Shown: in pieces, positions 35,932 through 44,908 of the stretch
Layout of the letters: every line of letters starts with the position of its first letter
Position numbering within the stretch: position 1 is the stretch's first letter
NCBI RefSeq assembly: GCF_005048855.1
Contig: NZ_SUME01000002.1
Coordinates: 124,001-188,000 of the forward strand
DNA: 64,000 nt
DNA from: Sphingobacterium olei
GTDB lineage: Bacteria > Bacteroidota > Bacteroidia > Sphingobacteriales > Sphingobacteriaceae
Direction of reading: 5' to 3'
Translations under genes and position numbers: made by a program
The notes under the pieces: model-generated
Databases searched by the model: none
What the model saw: the letters and a program-made list of their open reading frames with translations, nothing else
What the model was told of the DNA's origin: nothing

Positions 35932-37785
35932 ATGAAAAAAAGAAGTATTGCATTAATAATATGGTTAATGTCGATTGCCTTACTAGGTGTCGTCGCTATG
36001 CAGTATTATTTTATTCGAGAAACATACCAACAAAAGTCAAAACTATTTGACGAAGGTGTGATGGCTTCATTAAATGCTGTTTCTGGACTCATAGAGCGCA
36101 GAGAAATCTATCTTTTTACTCGAGAACAGCAAAAAATGAACCAAACAAAATATTTAGAGGATCAAGAGAAACAACGAAAAAAAGAACGTCTTTTAAGTGA
36201 ACAATTGGACATTCAAGAAAAAATAAAAGTGCTCCAGCAAAAACAAATCGAAATCGAAAACCGATTCCGTGATGCGGAACGTGAATTAAAAGACGAATAT
36301 GGGAATGCAGTAGAATTAGAGAATTCGTTTTATGAAACCTATATCCGGCGTCCGGCATATCAACGATATGTAGATATTCAAATCAGCCAAGGACCTAGCC
36401 GAGATGGAAATTTTATCAATAACGATGTAAGCATTGTCGCGACCGTAAATGTGCCACTTATTGCGGCAAAAGACGATAGTGTCCGATACGGCATACCGAT
36501 AATAGACGGTACCACCGGAAAAGCAAAGCTCTACACGATCGTTCTCCCTCCGAAATCCAGTGATAAAATCGCCTTCGAATTATACAATTATGAGCGAAAA
36601 CTAAAAGAATTAAATTTACGGAAACTGGAAAGTGCATTTAGCTTAGAAGATTCCGTTGCAATTTTGGGCGGTAAGAATCCAGAGTTGGTAGAACAGGTAG
36701 CTATTGCCATGGAATTAGCAAAAAAACCACTTCGGGAACGTATTAATATTACATCAGTACAGCGATTGATCAAAGATGAACTGGATCGCCGCGACATTCA
36801 CACACCATTCAATATCGAGATTAGAGACAGACACAACAACAATCTAATCTTTAACATCCAAACGGCTGCTAATTTCAATTCAACAGAAAAGATTACACGC
36901 TATAGCACTCCGCTTTTTCAGGGTGACGCCAACAATCAGACGCCCGGGCTGCTGTCCGTATACTTTCCGAATAAAAAGTCTATTATCGCAGACAATATGA
37001 GCTATCTTATATTGCCTACACTGGCATTATTCGCATTATTGATAGGATGTTTCGTATATACACTTAGCATCATTTTCAAGCAAAAGAAAATGTCAGAAAT
37101 GAAAACTGACTTTATCAACAATATGACGCATGAATTCAAGACACCTGTCGCGACGATAATGATTGCGAGCGAATCTCTGCGCGACCCCGAAATCTCATCC
37201 GATGAAAAACGGGTAAATAGACTAGCTAACATCATCTATGATGAAAATGTCCGTTTAGGATCACATATCGAACGGGTATTAAATATTGCGCGTCTAGAAA
37301 AGGAGAATCTAAAAATAGAGCGTGTTAATGTTGAAGTAAATGACTTAGTATCAAGCGTATTGGACAGCATGCAACTGCAGCTTCAAAAAGCAAACGGTAA
37401 AATAAGCATCGATTTATCTGCCGAAAAAGACATTGTAATTGGTGATGAATTGCATCTTTCTAATGTAATGTTTAACTTAGTTGACAATGCGATAAAATAT
37501 AGTCTTGAAGCTCCTGAAATTACCGTAAAAACATATAACTCAAAAGGTAATATTATATTAACGGTGGCAGATAAAGGCATGGGAATGACCAAAGAACAGC
37601 AAGAAAAAATATTTGATCAATTCTATAGAATTCCAACTGGAAATATCCACAATGTCAAAGGATTTGGATTGGGACTGAGTTATGTCAGCGATATAATTAA
37701 GCGATTAGACGGGCGTATAGAAGTGAAAAGCGAAAAAGATAAGGGAACACAATTCGAGGTCACCCTTCCTCTGAAATCCAATTAA
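35932..37785 (+). CDS. Membrane sensor histidine kinase
   Basis: A 617-residue two-component sensor. A first membrane helix lies at residues 7-28, followed by a Lys/Glu/Gln-rich predicted coiled coil (about 65-130) and an extracytoplasmic sensing region, then a second helix at about 355-380. The H-box is NNMTHEFKTPVATIMIASES with His400 as phosphorylation site. The ATPase domain shows LVDNAIKYS (N box), DKGMGMT (G1) and GFGLGLSYV (G2). The response regulator follows directly, sharing TAATGG at the junction. The signal is unknown. Confidence 0.93.
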   Translation: MKKRSIALIIWLMSIALLGVVAMQYYFIRETYQQKSKLFDEGVMASLNAVSGLIERREIYLFTREQQKMNQTKYLEDQEKQRKKERLLSEQLDIQEKIKVLQQKQIEIENRFRDAERELKDEYGNAVELENSFYETYIRRPAYQRYVDIQISQGPSRDGNFINNDVSIVATVNVPLIAAKDDSVRYGIPIIDGTTGKAKLYTIVLPPKSSDKIAFELYNYERKLKELNLRKLESAFSLEDSVAILGGKNPELVEQVAIAMELAKKPLRERINITSVQRLIKDELDRRDIHTPFNIEIRDRHNNNLIFNIQTAANFNSTEKITRYSTPLFQGDANNQTPGLLSVYFPNKKSIIADNMSYLILPTLALFALLIGCFVYTLSIIFKQKKMSEMKTDFINNMTHEFKTPVATIMIASESLRDPEISSDEKRVNRLANIIYDENVRLGSHIERVLNIARLEKENLKIERVNVEVNDLVSSVLDSMQLQLQKANGKISIDLSAEKDIVIGDELHLSNVMFNLVDNAIKYSLEAPEITVKTYNSKGNIILTVADKGMGMTKEQQEKIFDQFYRIPTGNIHNVKGFGLGLSYVSDIIKRLDGRIEVKSEKDKGTQFEVTLPLKSN

Positions 37786-37814
37786 TGGAGGTTACAAACT
37801 TAAAAATAATTGTT

Positions 37815-38501
37815 ATGCAAAAGATATTATTAGCTGAAGATGATCCTAATCTAGGGGAATTACTAAAAGATTATCTAGAACTAAAAGGCAAATATGATGT
37901 TGTACTGTGTCAGGATGGGGATCAAGCTTTGGAACAATTCCGAAAAGAACGTTTTGACCTATGCATCTTTGATGTGATGATGCCTAAGAAAGATGGATTT
38001 TCGCTAGGTAAGGATGTACGTAAGATGGACCAAACCATTCCAATAATATTCGCTACAGCGAAGGGTATGATGGAAGATAAAACCCAAGCTTTTGAATTGG
38101 GAGGAGATGATTACATCACCAAACCATTTCGTGTAGAAGAATTATTGCTACGTATACAAGCATTGTTAAAACGTGTCAGTAAAGATAAGGAAGAAGAGCT
38201 GGCAGATAAATTTGAGATCGGGAATTACTTCTTTGATTATACCAGTCAAGTGGTCACATACAAAGGCCAGCAACAAAAGCTTTCTACGAAAGAGGCAGAG
38301 TTATTACGCCTCCTGTGTCTAAAGAAAAATGACGTATTAACACGTGAAGAAGCTTTGGTAAAAATATGGCATGACGACAACTATTTCACAGGCAGAAGTA
38401 TGGACGTTTTCTTGAGTAAGCTAAGAAAATACTTAAAAGAAGATCCTAACGTAGAAATTGTTAATGTCCACGGCAAAGGATATAAGCTACTTGTAAGCTA
38501 G
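37815..38501 (+). CDS. OmpR-family response regulator
   Basis: A 228-residue transcription regulator paired with the upstream kinase. The receiver domain has the acidic pair Asp9-Asp10, the phosphoacceptor Asp53 in FDVMMPKKDG, and Lys in YITKPFRVEELL. The winged-helix effector domain starts near residue 130 and includes LSTKEAELLRLLCLKKNDVL. I chose the ATG at 37815 (MQKILLAEDDP); the earlier ATG at 37785 adds ten atypical residues. The left arm of its terminator lies in its final codons. Confidence 0.93.
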   Translation: MQKILLAEDDPNLGELLKDYLELKGKYDVVLCQDGDQALEQFRKERFDLCIFDVMMPKKDGFSLGKDVRKMDQTIPIIFATAKGMMEDKTQAFELGGDDYITKPFRVEELLLRIQALLKRVSKDKEEELADKFEIGNYFFDYTSQVVTYKGQQQKLSTKEAELLRLLCLKKNDVLTREEALVKIWHDDNYFTGRSMDVFLSKLRKYLKEDPNVEIVNVHGKGYKLLVS

Positions 38502-38540
38502 ATTAAAAGTAGCTTATATCCTTGCTCTTTTATCTTTTTT
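38478..38540 (+). terminator. Terminator whose 5' arm is inside the response regulator gene
   Basis: GGATATAAGCTACTT (38478-38492) pairs perfectly with AAGTAGCTTATATCC (38507-38521) around a 14-nt loop; T-rich sequence follows. The left arm encodes the final GYKLL of the protein and the stop codon is in the loop. Confidence 0.75.
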
Positions 38541-38549
38541 TTATTCTTT

Positions 38550-38580
38550 TTTGTAATATCAATTTTTATTTCGATATTAG
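38550..38580 (+). promoter_or_regulatory. Candidate promoter of the metE riboswitch transcript
   Basis: TTTG (38550-38553), a 19-bp spacer, then GATATTAG (38573-38580), matching four of the six fixed -7 positions. The start would fall at the 5' edge of the riboswitch. Confidence 0.4.
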
Positions 38581-38585
38581 CAGCG

Positions 38586-38712
38586 CTTATAGAGAAAGGC
38601 AGAGGGACTAGACCCGTTGAAGCCTTAGCAACCTGTCTCTTGACAAGGTGCTACATTCTACTCCGAAGGGGAAAGATAAGCTGAAGGAACTAATCTAAGT
38701 CTCTTTCTCTTA
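38586..38712 (+). promoter_or_regulatory. SAM-I riboswitch (S-box) upstream of metE
   Basis: The conserved S-box core is clear: GCAGAGGGACTAGACCCG, then TTGAAGCCTTAGCAACCTG and AAGGTGCTACATTCT. Helix P1 is AGAGAAAG (38591-38598) with CTTTCTCT (38703-38710), a perfect 8 bp. It should bind S-adenosylmethionine and lower expression of methionine synthase when SAM is plentiful. No classical terminator lies between it and metE, so control may be translational. Confidence 0.93.
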
Positions 38713-38757
38713 CAGCAAAAATTTTTATACGTAAAAAATTAAAACAGGGATAAGAGT

Positions 38758-41070
38758 ATGTTAATTACCAACAACTTAGGGTACCCAAGAGTGGGGCCAT
38801 TCCGCGAATTGAAAAAAGCCAATGAAGCATATTGGGCTAAAAAGATTTCTGCGGAAGAATTATTACAAGCGGCTAAATCTATTCGCGAAAACAACTGGAA
38901 AACTCAAAAAGAGGCAGGAATTAATTTAATTCCTTCGAATGATTTTTCTTTCTACGACCAGGTACTCGACTTGTCATTGACTGTGGGAGCTATCCCAGCA
39001 CGTTACAATTCGCTGTTGAACAAAATCGACCGTAAATATAATCTAGATTTATATTTTGCAATGGCCCGTGGTTTCCAACAGGAAGGCGTTGACGTAACAG
39101 CAATGGAGATGACAAAATGGTTTGACACGAATTACCACTATATTGTCCCTGAATTTACTAAAAATCAAGAATTCAAATTAACTTCTGAAAAATTCTTAAA
39201 TGAATACAATGAGGCTAAATCATTGGGCATCGAAACAAAACCTGTACTAATTGGCCCTATCACTTACCTTTTAGTTGGTAAAGAAAAAGAAACCGATTTC
39301 AATCGTATAGATTTGATCGACAAATTAGTACCTGTTTACGAAGAAATTTTATCGAAATTAGCGGAAGCGGGTACGCAATATGTTCAAATCGACGAACCCT
39401 TCTTAGCACTGGATATTGATGACGCAACACGCGCTTTGTATGGCAAAGTGTTCGAAAAATTAGCTGCTGCTGCCCAAGGTATCAAGTTAGTTGTAGCTAC
39501 CTATTTTGAAGCATTAGCCGACAACGAAGAAACGGCATTAAATTTACCAGTTCATGCGCTTCACTTAGACCTGGTTCGTGGCGAAAAACAATTAGACACG
39601 GTATTAGCTAAAGTGCCCGCTACATTAACACTTTCGTTAGGCGTAGTTGAAGGACGTAACATTTGGAAAAATGATTACGAAAAATCTTTAGCATTAATCA
39701 ATCAAGCGGTAGATTCATTAGGAAAAGACCGCGTATGGATTGCACCTTCCTCTTCATTATTACACGTTCCTTTCGACTTGGATAATGAAGACAACGAAGA
39801 ATCGCTTCCAAAAGAAGTGAAAAACTGGTTGGCGTTTGCCAAACAAAAACTAACAGAAGTCAAAGATCTAGCAATCTTGGCTGATGGTGAAGTTGATGCT
39901 AAAACAGCTGAACGTTTTGAGGCTAACAAAGCTGCTGCTGAAAGCCGTCGCACCTCACCTTTAATTCATAAACCCGAAGTAAAAGAACGTACCGCAAATA
40001 TCACAGATGATGATGCCAAACGTACGTCTCCTTTCCCTGCCCGTAAAGCTGCTCAACAAGCAAAATTTAACCTACCGGCATTTGCTACAACAACGATCGG
40101 TTCTTTCCCTCAAACGAAAGATGTACGGAAATGGAGAGCTGATTTGAAAAAAGGAGCTATCTCTCAGGAACAGTATGACAAAGAGATTGCAGAAGAAACC
40201 GAAAGAACAATCCGTTTGCAAGAACAGTTGGACATCGATGTACTAGTACATGGAGAATTCGAACGTAATGACATGGTAGAGTATTTTGGTGAGCAATTAG
40301 CAGGTTACGCATTCACGAAAAACGGATGGGTTCAATCTTACGGATCTCGCTGTGTAAAACCACCCGTGATCTATGGGGATGTATACCGCCCGGCAGACAT
40401 GACCGTACGTTGGTCTTCCTATGCGCAAACATTGACCGAGCGTCCAGTAAAAGGAATGTTAACCGGTCCAGTTACGATTTTGCAATGGTCTTTCGTACGT
40501 AACGACCAACCTCGTTCTACAACGACTTACCAAATTGCATTAGCAATCTTAGATGAAGTACAAGCGTTAGAAAAAGCGGGAATCAAAATTATCCAAATTG
40601 ACGAACCAGCCATTCGTGAAGGTCTTCCATTACGTAAAGCTGATCAAAAAGATTATTTAAATTGGGCCGTCCGTGCGTTTCGTGTTTCTTCTTCGAATGT
40701 AGACGATGATACACAGATTCACACGCACATGTGTTATTCAGAGTTTAACGACATTATAGAAGATATCGCAGCAATGGATGCTGACGTTATCACGATCGAA
40801 ACTTCACGTTCGCAAATGGAATTATTAGATGCTTTTGCAGCTGATTTCAAATACCCTAACGATATCGGCCCTGGAGTATATGATATCCACTCACCACGTG
40901 TACCTAGTACAGGGGAGATGGTCGAATTATTACGAAAAGCAAAAGCTGTGGTTCCTGCAGAACAACTTTGGGTAAATCCTGACTGCGGATTGAAAACCCG
41001 TGCTTGGCCAGAAACCAAAGCGGCGCTAGAATCTATGGTTGAGGCTGCAAAAATCTTAAGAGCAGAATAA
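38758..41070 (+). CDS. metE: Cobalamin-independent methionine synthase
   Basis: A 770-residue enzyme that methylates homocysteine with 5-methyltetrahydropteroyl-triglutamate. It has two barrels: the N-terminal one begins NNLGYPRVGPFRELKKANE, and the C-terminal one, from about residue 440 (ATTTIGSFPQTKDVRKWR), holds the zinc site in THMCYSEFNDI and NPDCGLKTRAWPE. Length fits the family. A SAM-I riboswitch precedes it and a terminator follows 30 bp after the stop. Confidence 0.98.
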   Translation: MLITNNLGYPRVGPFRELKKANEAYWAKKISAEELLQAAKSIRENNWKTQKEAGINLIPSNDFSFYDQVLDLSLTVGAIPARYNSLLNKIDRKYNLDLYFAMARGFQQEGVDVTAMEMTKWFDTNYHYIVPEFTKNQEFKLTSEKFLNEYNEAKSLGIETKPVLIGPITYLLVGKEKETDFNRIDLIDKLVPVYEEILSKLAEAGTQYVQIDEPFLALDIDDATRALYGKVFEKLAAAAQGIKLVVATYFEALADNEETALNLPVHALHLDLVRGEKQLDTVLAKVPATLTLSLGVVEGRNIWKNDYEKSLALINQAVDSLGKDRVWIAPSSSLLHVPFDLDNEDNEESLPKEVKNWLAFAKQKLTEVKDLAILADGEVDAKTAERFEANKAAAESRRTSPLIHKPEVKERTANITDDDAKRTSPFPARKAAQQAKFNLPAFATTTIGSFPQTKDVRKWRADLKKGAISQEQYDKEIAEETERTIRLQEQLDIDVLVHGEFERNDMVEYFGEQLAGYAFTKNGWVQSYGSRCVKPPVIYGDVYRPADMTVRWSSYAQTLTERPVKGMLTGPVTILQWSFVRNDQPRSTTTYQIALAILDEVQALEKAGIKIIQIDEPAIREGLPLRKADQKDYLNWAVRAFRVSSSNVDDDTQIHTHMCYSEFNDIIEDIAAMDADVITIETSRSQMELLDAFAADFKYPNDIGPGVYDIHSPRVPSTGEMVELLRKAKAVVPAEQLWVNPDCGLKTRAWPETKAALESMVEAAKILRAE

Positions 41071-41100
41071 ATTTTTAGACTTAGCAATATTAAATATCAC

Positions 41101-41130
41101 ATCCCGAAGTGTAAGCCTCGGGATTTTTTT
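41101..41130 (+). terminator. Intrinsic terminator of metE
   Basis: ATCCCGA (41101-41107) pairs with TCGGGAT (41118-41124), followed by a run of seven T. Confidence 0.85.
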
Positions 41131-41297
41131 ATCCCCCTTCCTTTTATTCATCTGATAATAAAAAGGTAAGTCTACTAAACCATCTAAAATTTTGGATCTC
41201 GCTTTTGTACCATCCGGAAACAGCGACTTCATCTGCAAAATATAAACAAAATTGCCATTTAAGATGTTATTACAAAAGGAAAGAAAATTACATACTT

Positions 41298-41480
41298 ATG
41301 AAACGTCAAACAATAATCCCCATTTCACTCGTAGCATCGGTTTCCACATTACTTACTGGTTGTTCTATTATTGAAGGTATCTTCAAAGCAGGTGTATGGA
41401 CGGGCATAATTGTCGTAGTATTGGTAGTTGCGCTGATTGTCTGGCTAATTGCAAAGATAACAGGTGGAAGAAATAAATAA
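41298..41480 (+). CDS. Small lipoprotein with one transmembrane helix
   Basis: A 60-residue protein: MKRQTIIPISLVASVSTLL forms a lipoprotein signal ending in the lipobox LLTGC, followed after about 12 residues by a hydrophobic helix (GIIVVVLVVALIVWLIAKI) and a short basic tail. I start at the ATG at 41298, because the longer frame from 41205 has no signal and unlikely composition. Related small proteins occur widely in Bacteroidota, without known function. It is not clearly in an operon. Confidence 0.75.
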   Translation: MKRQTIIPISLVASVSTLLTGCSIIEGIFKAGVWTGIIVVVLVVALIVWLIAKITGGRNK

Positions 41481-41591
41481 CACACAGCGCTGGATCAAAT
41501 CGTCATTAAATATAAATTCCATCATAGTACATGACAGAGTTTAACATAAATATTATGATATTTGCATGCTAAACCCTATCATGTTATAATC

Positions 41592-42758
41592 ATGTCAAAA
41601 AAAATATATTTTCCTTACAAATCACAGTATCCGTCAATAGCTGACCTTAAAAAGAAAGCAAAAAAAAGAATACCTAAATTTGCTTTTGATTATCTTGAAG
41701 GTGGATGTAATGAAGAGTTGAACCTAGCCCGAAATGAAAGTGATTTCGACGATATTCTGTTAAAGCCACAATATCTACATGTAGCAGATGATATTGATAT
41801 GTCTGTAGAACTATTCGGCAGGCGCTACAGTGCCCCATTTGGTATATCCCCTATCGGACTTCAAGGTTTGATGTGGCCAAATGCACCAGAAATATTAGCG
41901 AAAGCCGCTGCAAAACACGACATTCCTTATATGTTAAGTACCGTATCAACGAGTAGCATAGAGCGAATTGCGGAGGTATCAGATGGTAAAGCATGGTTTC
42001 AGCTTTACCACCCAACTGAAAATAGACTACGGGATGATATATTAAGAAGGTTAAAGGATGTCCAATGCCCTGTTTTAGTGGTATTGGTTGATGTACCTTC
42101 TTTCGGATTACGGTACCGTGAAATTAAAAGTGGTTTATCCATGCCTCCGAAAATGAATATCTCTAATATTCTACAGGCGATGGTTTGTCCGACCTGGGGA
42201 ATTAAGACTTTGCAACATGGCATTCCCTCTTTTGCCACATTAAAACCATACATGGAAAAAGGGTTGGATTTAGCCCAACTGGGACAATTCATGAATAGGA
42301 CTTTTACCGGAAAGGTGAATGTCGAAAAAGTAAAGGCTATTCGCGATATCTGGACAGGACCCCTCGTACTTAAGGGCATCACCACTGACGAAGATATGCA
42401 GGCCGCAATTGCGATTGGAGCAGATGGTGTAATTGTTTCTAATCATGGCGGTCGCCAGATTGATGCCGGAGAATCTTCTATTCATTCCCTGATTAAATTG
42501 GCAAGTAACCCAGCGTATAAAGAAAAGATAAAAATTATGTTGGATGGTGGAATCCGTTCAGGTGTGGATTTAGCCAGAGCACATGCCGTTGGATCAGATT
42601 TTAATTTTATGGGTCGGCCATTTATGTATGGTGTGGGAGCTTTAGGTGATGACGGTGGAGAAAATACCATCAACCTTTTCAAAGCACAGCTTTATCAGGT
42701 TATGCAACAATTATCCCTGGAAAATATAGAACAGCTACCAACAAGATTAATAAAATAA
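41592..42758 (+). CDS. lldD: FMN-dependent alpha-hydroxy-acid dehydrogenase, L-lactate dehydrogenase type
   Basis: A 388-residue flavoenzyme oxidising L-lactate or a related 2-hydroxy acid. FAFDYLEGGCNEELNLARNE opens the family pattern, PFGISPIGLQGLMWPNAPE binds FMN, and VIVSNHGGRQIDAGES holds the catalytic His and Arg, followed by IMLDGGIRSGVDLARAHAVG. The frame extends to a TTG at 41562 within a promoter-like word (GATATTTG), so I chose the ATG at 41592. Electron acceptor (quinone or oxygen) and exact substrate are not shown by sequence. Confidence 0.85.
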   Translation: MSKKIYFPYKSQYPSIADLKKKAKKRIPKFAFDYLEGGCNEELNLARNESDFDDILLKPQYLHVADDIDMSVELFGRRYSAPFGISPIGLQGLMWPNAPEILAKAAAKHDIPYMLSTVSTSSIERIAEVSDGKAWFQLYHPTENRLRDDILRRLKDVQCPVLVVLVDVPSFGLRYREIKSGLSMPPKMNISNILQAMVCPTWGIKTLQHGIPSFATLKPYMEKGLDLAQLGQFMNRTFTGKVNVEKVKAIRDIWTGPLVLKGITTDEDMQAAIAIGADGVIVSNHGGRQIDAGESSIHSLIKLASNPAYKEKIKIMLDGGIRSGVDLARAHAVGSDFNFMGRPFMYGVGALGDDGGENTINLFKAQLYQVMQQLSLENIEQLPTRLIK

Positions 42759-42784
42759 TACACGTAAATGCCTCATTAGGCTCT

Positions 42785-42792
42785 TATCTTTG
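42785..42792 (+). promoter_or_regulatory. Candidate -7 promoter element of queD
   Basis: TATCTTTG matches TAnnTTTG exactly and ends five bases before the ATG at 42798. No TTTG occurs at the ideal -33 spacing. Confidence 0.5.
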
Positions 42793-42797
42793 CTTCT

Positions 42798-43220
42798 ATG
42801 ATAACAGCAGACAGATATCACGATATCTCCTGTGGCCATCGTGTAGTCGGCCATGAAGGAAAATGCCGGTTTTTACATGGCCATAACTACCGTATTCATT
42901 TTACGATTACCGTGTCTGAACTAGACGCGGTTGGACGTGTACTGGATTTTTCCGTCATAAAGAGCCGTCTATGTGAGTGGCTAGAACATCATTTCGATCA
43001 TAAATTTTTAATATGGGAAAAGGATGAACTATTACAGCAGCTTCTTGAAATTCAAGAAGAAAGTTTGGTAATTGTACCCTTTAATCCCACAGCTGAGAAT
43101 ATTGCTAAATATTTGGTAGAAGTTATAGGACCGAAACAATTGGCAGATACGACCGCAAAATTAGTTTCCTGCAAAGTGGAAGAGACCAGCAAGTGCTCAG
43201 CGAGTTATAGTATCAGCTAA
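42798..43220 (+). CDS. queD: 6-carboxytetrahydropterin synthase family protein
   Basis: A 140-residue T-fold enzyme of the QueD/PTPS family, which turns dihydroneopterin triphosphate into 6-carboxytetrahydropterin for queuosine. HEGKCRFLHGHNYRIHF holds the catalytic Cys and two zinc-binding His; an upstream His (CGHRV) is the third ligand. DHKFLIWEKDEL and VEETSKCSASYSIS complete the active site. It is a single gene, convergent with xth (16 bp apart, sharing a small hairpin), with a near-leaderless start. Confidence 0.9.
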   Translation: MITADRYHDISCGHRVVGHEGKCRFLHGHNYRIHFTITVSELDAVGRVLDFSVIKSRLCEWLEHHFDHKFLIWEKDELLQQLLEIQEESLVIVPFNPTAENIAKYLVEVIGPKQLADTTAKLVSCKVEETSKCSASYSIS

Positions 43221-43236
43221 GAATACATAAACTCGT

Positions 43237-44001
43237 TTATGTTACCTCCAAAATAACAGGACAATGATCTGAATGTACCGCATCAGGTAGAATACCTGCG
43301 TATGAAATATGATCCAACAAGGCCGGAGAAGCCATGTTATAATCTATGCGCCAGCCTAAATTCTTCGCTCTCGAACCTGCACGATAGCTCCACCAAGTAT
43401 AGTGATGTGGGTCAGGATTAACGTGTCTGAAGGTATCAATAAATCCCGATTGGACAAAGTTCTCCATCCACTCACGCTCGGCAGGCAAAAATCCAGACGT
43501 GTTTGCATTAGATTTCGGATTATGGATGTCGATGGCACGATGACAGATATTGAAATCACCTGAAATAACCAATTTAGGTTTTTCGACAATTAGATTATCT
43601 GTATATGCTTTAAAATCATCCAAAAAACGGTATTTGAATTCCTGACGGACATCTCCGGTAGTACCGGAAGGAAAATACGTGCTCATTACAGAAATATTGT
43701 CAAAGTCAGCCCGAATTATTCGTCCTTCAAAATCATAATCTTCATGTCCACAACCATACTCAATGTGGTTAGGCGTTATTTTTGTGAATATCGCTGTTCC
43801 GCTATATCCCTTTTTTTGAGCAGGGTACCAGTAGTGCTCATAGCCCATTTGTTCAAGGTAAAGTACTTCAGGAACCTGATCTACAGTTGCTTTTATCTCT
43901 TGCAAACATACGATATCCGGATTTACTGCTTTCAGCCAGCCTAACCAATCTTTTTTAAGGGCAGCCCGTATTCCATTGACATTATAGGTTACGATTTTCA
44001 T
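43237..44001 (-). CDS. xth: Exodeoxyribonuclease III / AP endonuclease
   Basis: A 254-residue DNA repair nuclease that cuts at abasic sites. It starts MKIVTYNVNGIRAALKKDW with the conserved Asn; the metal Glu is in CLQEIKATVDQVP, SGDFNICHRAIDIHNP holds the Asp-Asn pair, and the ending DAVHSDHCPVILEV contains the catalytic His. WRIDYNMAS is also typical. Length suits the ExoA group. Confidence 0.95.
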   Translation of the reverse strand: MKIVTYNVNGIRAALKKDWLGWLKAVNPDIVCLQEIKATVDQVPEVLYLEQMGYEHYWYPAQKKGYSGTAIFTKITPNHIEYGCGHEDYDFEGRIIRADFDNISVMSTYFPSGTTGDVRQEFKYRFLDDFKAYTDNLIVEKPKLVISGDFNICHRAIDIHNPKSNANTSGFLPAEREWMENFVQSGFIDTFRHVNPDPHHYTWWSYRAGSRAKNLGWRIDYNMASPALLDHISYAGILPDAVHSDHCPVILEVT

Positions 44002-44146
44002 CTAAATTATTGTTTATTCAGTTATATCTGCTTCCAAAAGCATTATTCATTATCGATAGTTTTTCAAATGAATTCATGAAACACTCCACTAAGTTTCATC
44101 TTGCCTTCGGCGGTTTAAAATCATCTATCAATTAGCTCGGTTTTAT

Positions 44147-44905
44147 TTATTGAACAGTATAATATTTGGATTTCAAAGAGTCAAACAATTTGGTAAAAAA
44201 GCCATTCTGTGGCGGCAATCCGCTGTTTTCACGTTCCAAATTAATAGCCTCTCTTCGTGTCAATATCCGCATTGCCATTCGTTCATTTTTTAATGGGCGA
44301 TCAAAAGAGTCTGTTGCAACTACAGCTATTTTATCCACAATTTCAAGTCCTGTCAAAAGCTCTCCAAAAACGGTATAATTTCCATCGAGATGAGGGGTTC
44401 CTCCTACTGATGAATACACTTGCCGTTGCATAGCTGATAGCTTATTACCCTGCATTCGAAATTGTTCCAAAGAATCTAGTCCTGCCTGTGAATATTTACG
44501 CCCTTGAACGAAATAGAACTGTGAAGCAGAAGACTGCTTAGCAGGATTATTATCCCGAGCAGCACCAATGGTTCCTTTTTTATGGATTAAATCCGATTGA
44601 ATTTCAGCCGGGATTTTATAATCAAGTCCGCCATTACCTAATTGCACACGATCTGCCGCATATCTAGAGTCTGGATCACCTCCTTGTATCATAAAATTAT
44701 GGATAACACGATGAAATAACAAAGAATCATAAAAACCCTCTTTCGCCAACTTTACGAAGTTGTCACGATGTCTAGGTGTTTCATTATATAACTTCAAAAT
44801 AGCATTTCCTTGGCTCGTAAAAATGTTAACATAATAATGTGTAGGCTTCTGGGCATGCACTACGGTACAAACCAGTAATAAAAGGACAGTGAGTAATTTC
44901 CTCAT
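44147..44905 (-). CDS. Exported cyclophilin-type peptidyl-prolyl isomerase
   Basis: A 252-residue protein with signal peptide MRKLLTVLLLLVCTVVHA, so it works outside the cytoplasm. The cyclophilin domain includes FHRVIHNFMIQGGDP with the catalytic Arg, SASQFYFVQGRKY with the conserved Gln-Phe, and LDGNYTVFGELLTGLEIVDK. It assists folding of exported proteins by proline isomerisation. It begins 3 bp after the small gene at 44909-45256, so the two are an operon. Confidence 0.93.
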   Translation of the reverse strand: MRKLLTVLLLLVCTVVHAQKPTHYYVNIFTSQGNAILKLYNETPRHRDNFVKLAKEGFYDSLLFHRVIHNFMIQGGDPDSRYAADRVQLGNGGLDYKIPAEIQSDLIHKKGTIGAARDNNPAKQSSASQFYFVQGRKYSQAGLDSLEQFRMQGNKLSAMQRQVYSSVGGTPHLDGNYTVFGELLTGLEIVDKIAVVATDSFDRPLKNERMAMRILTRREAINLERENSGLPPQNGFFTKLFDSLKSKYYTVQ

Positions 44906-44908
44906 CTA

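Noticed and set aside
42005..42385. 126-residue minus-strand ORF opposite lldD
   Set aside because: Shadow of the FMN enzyme gene; no signal, domain or promoter.
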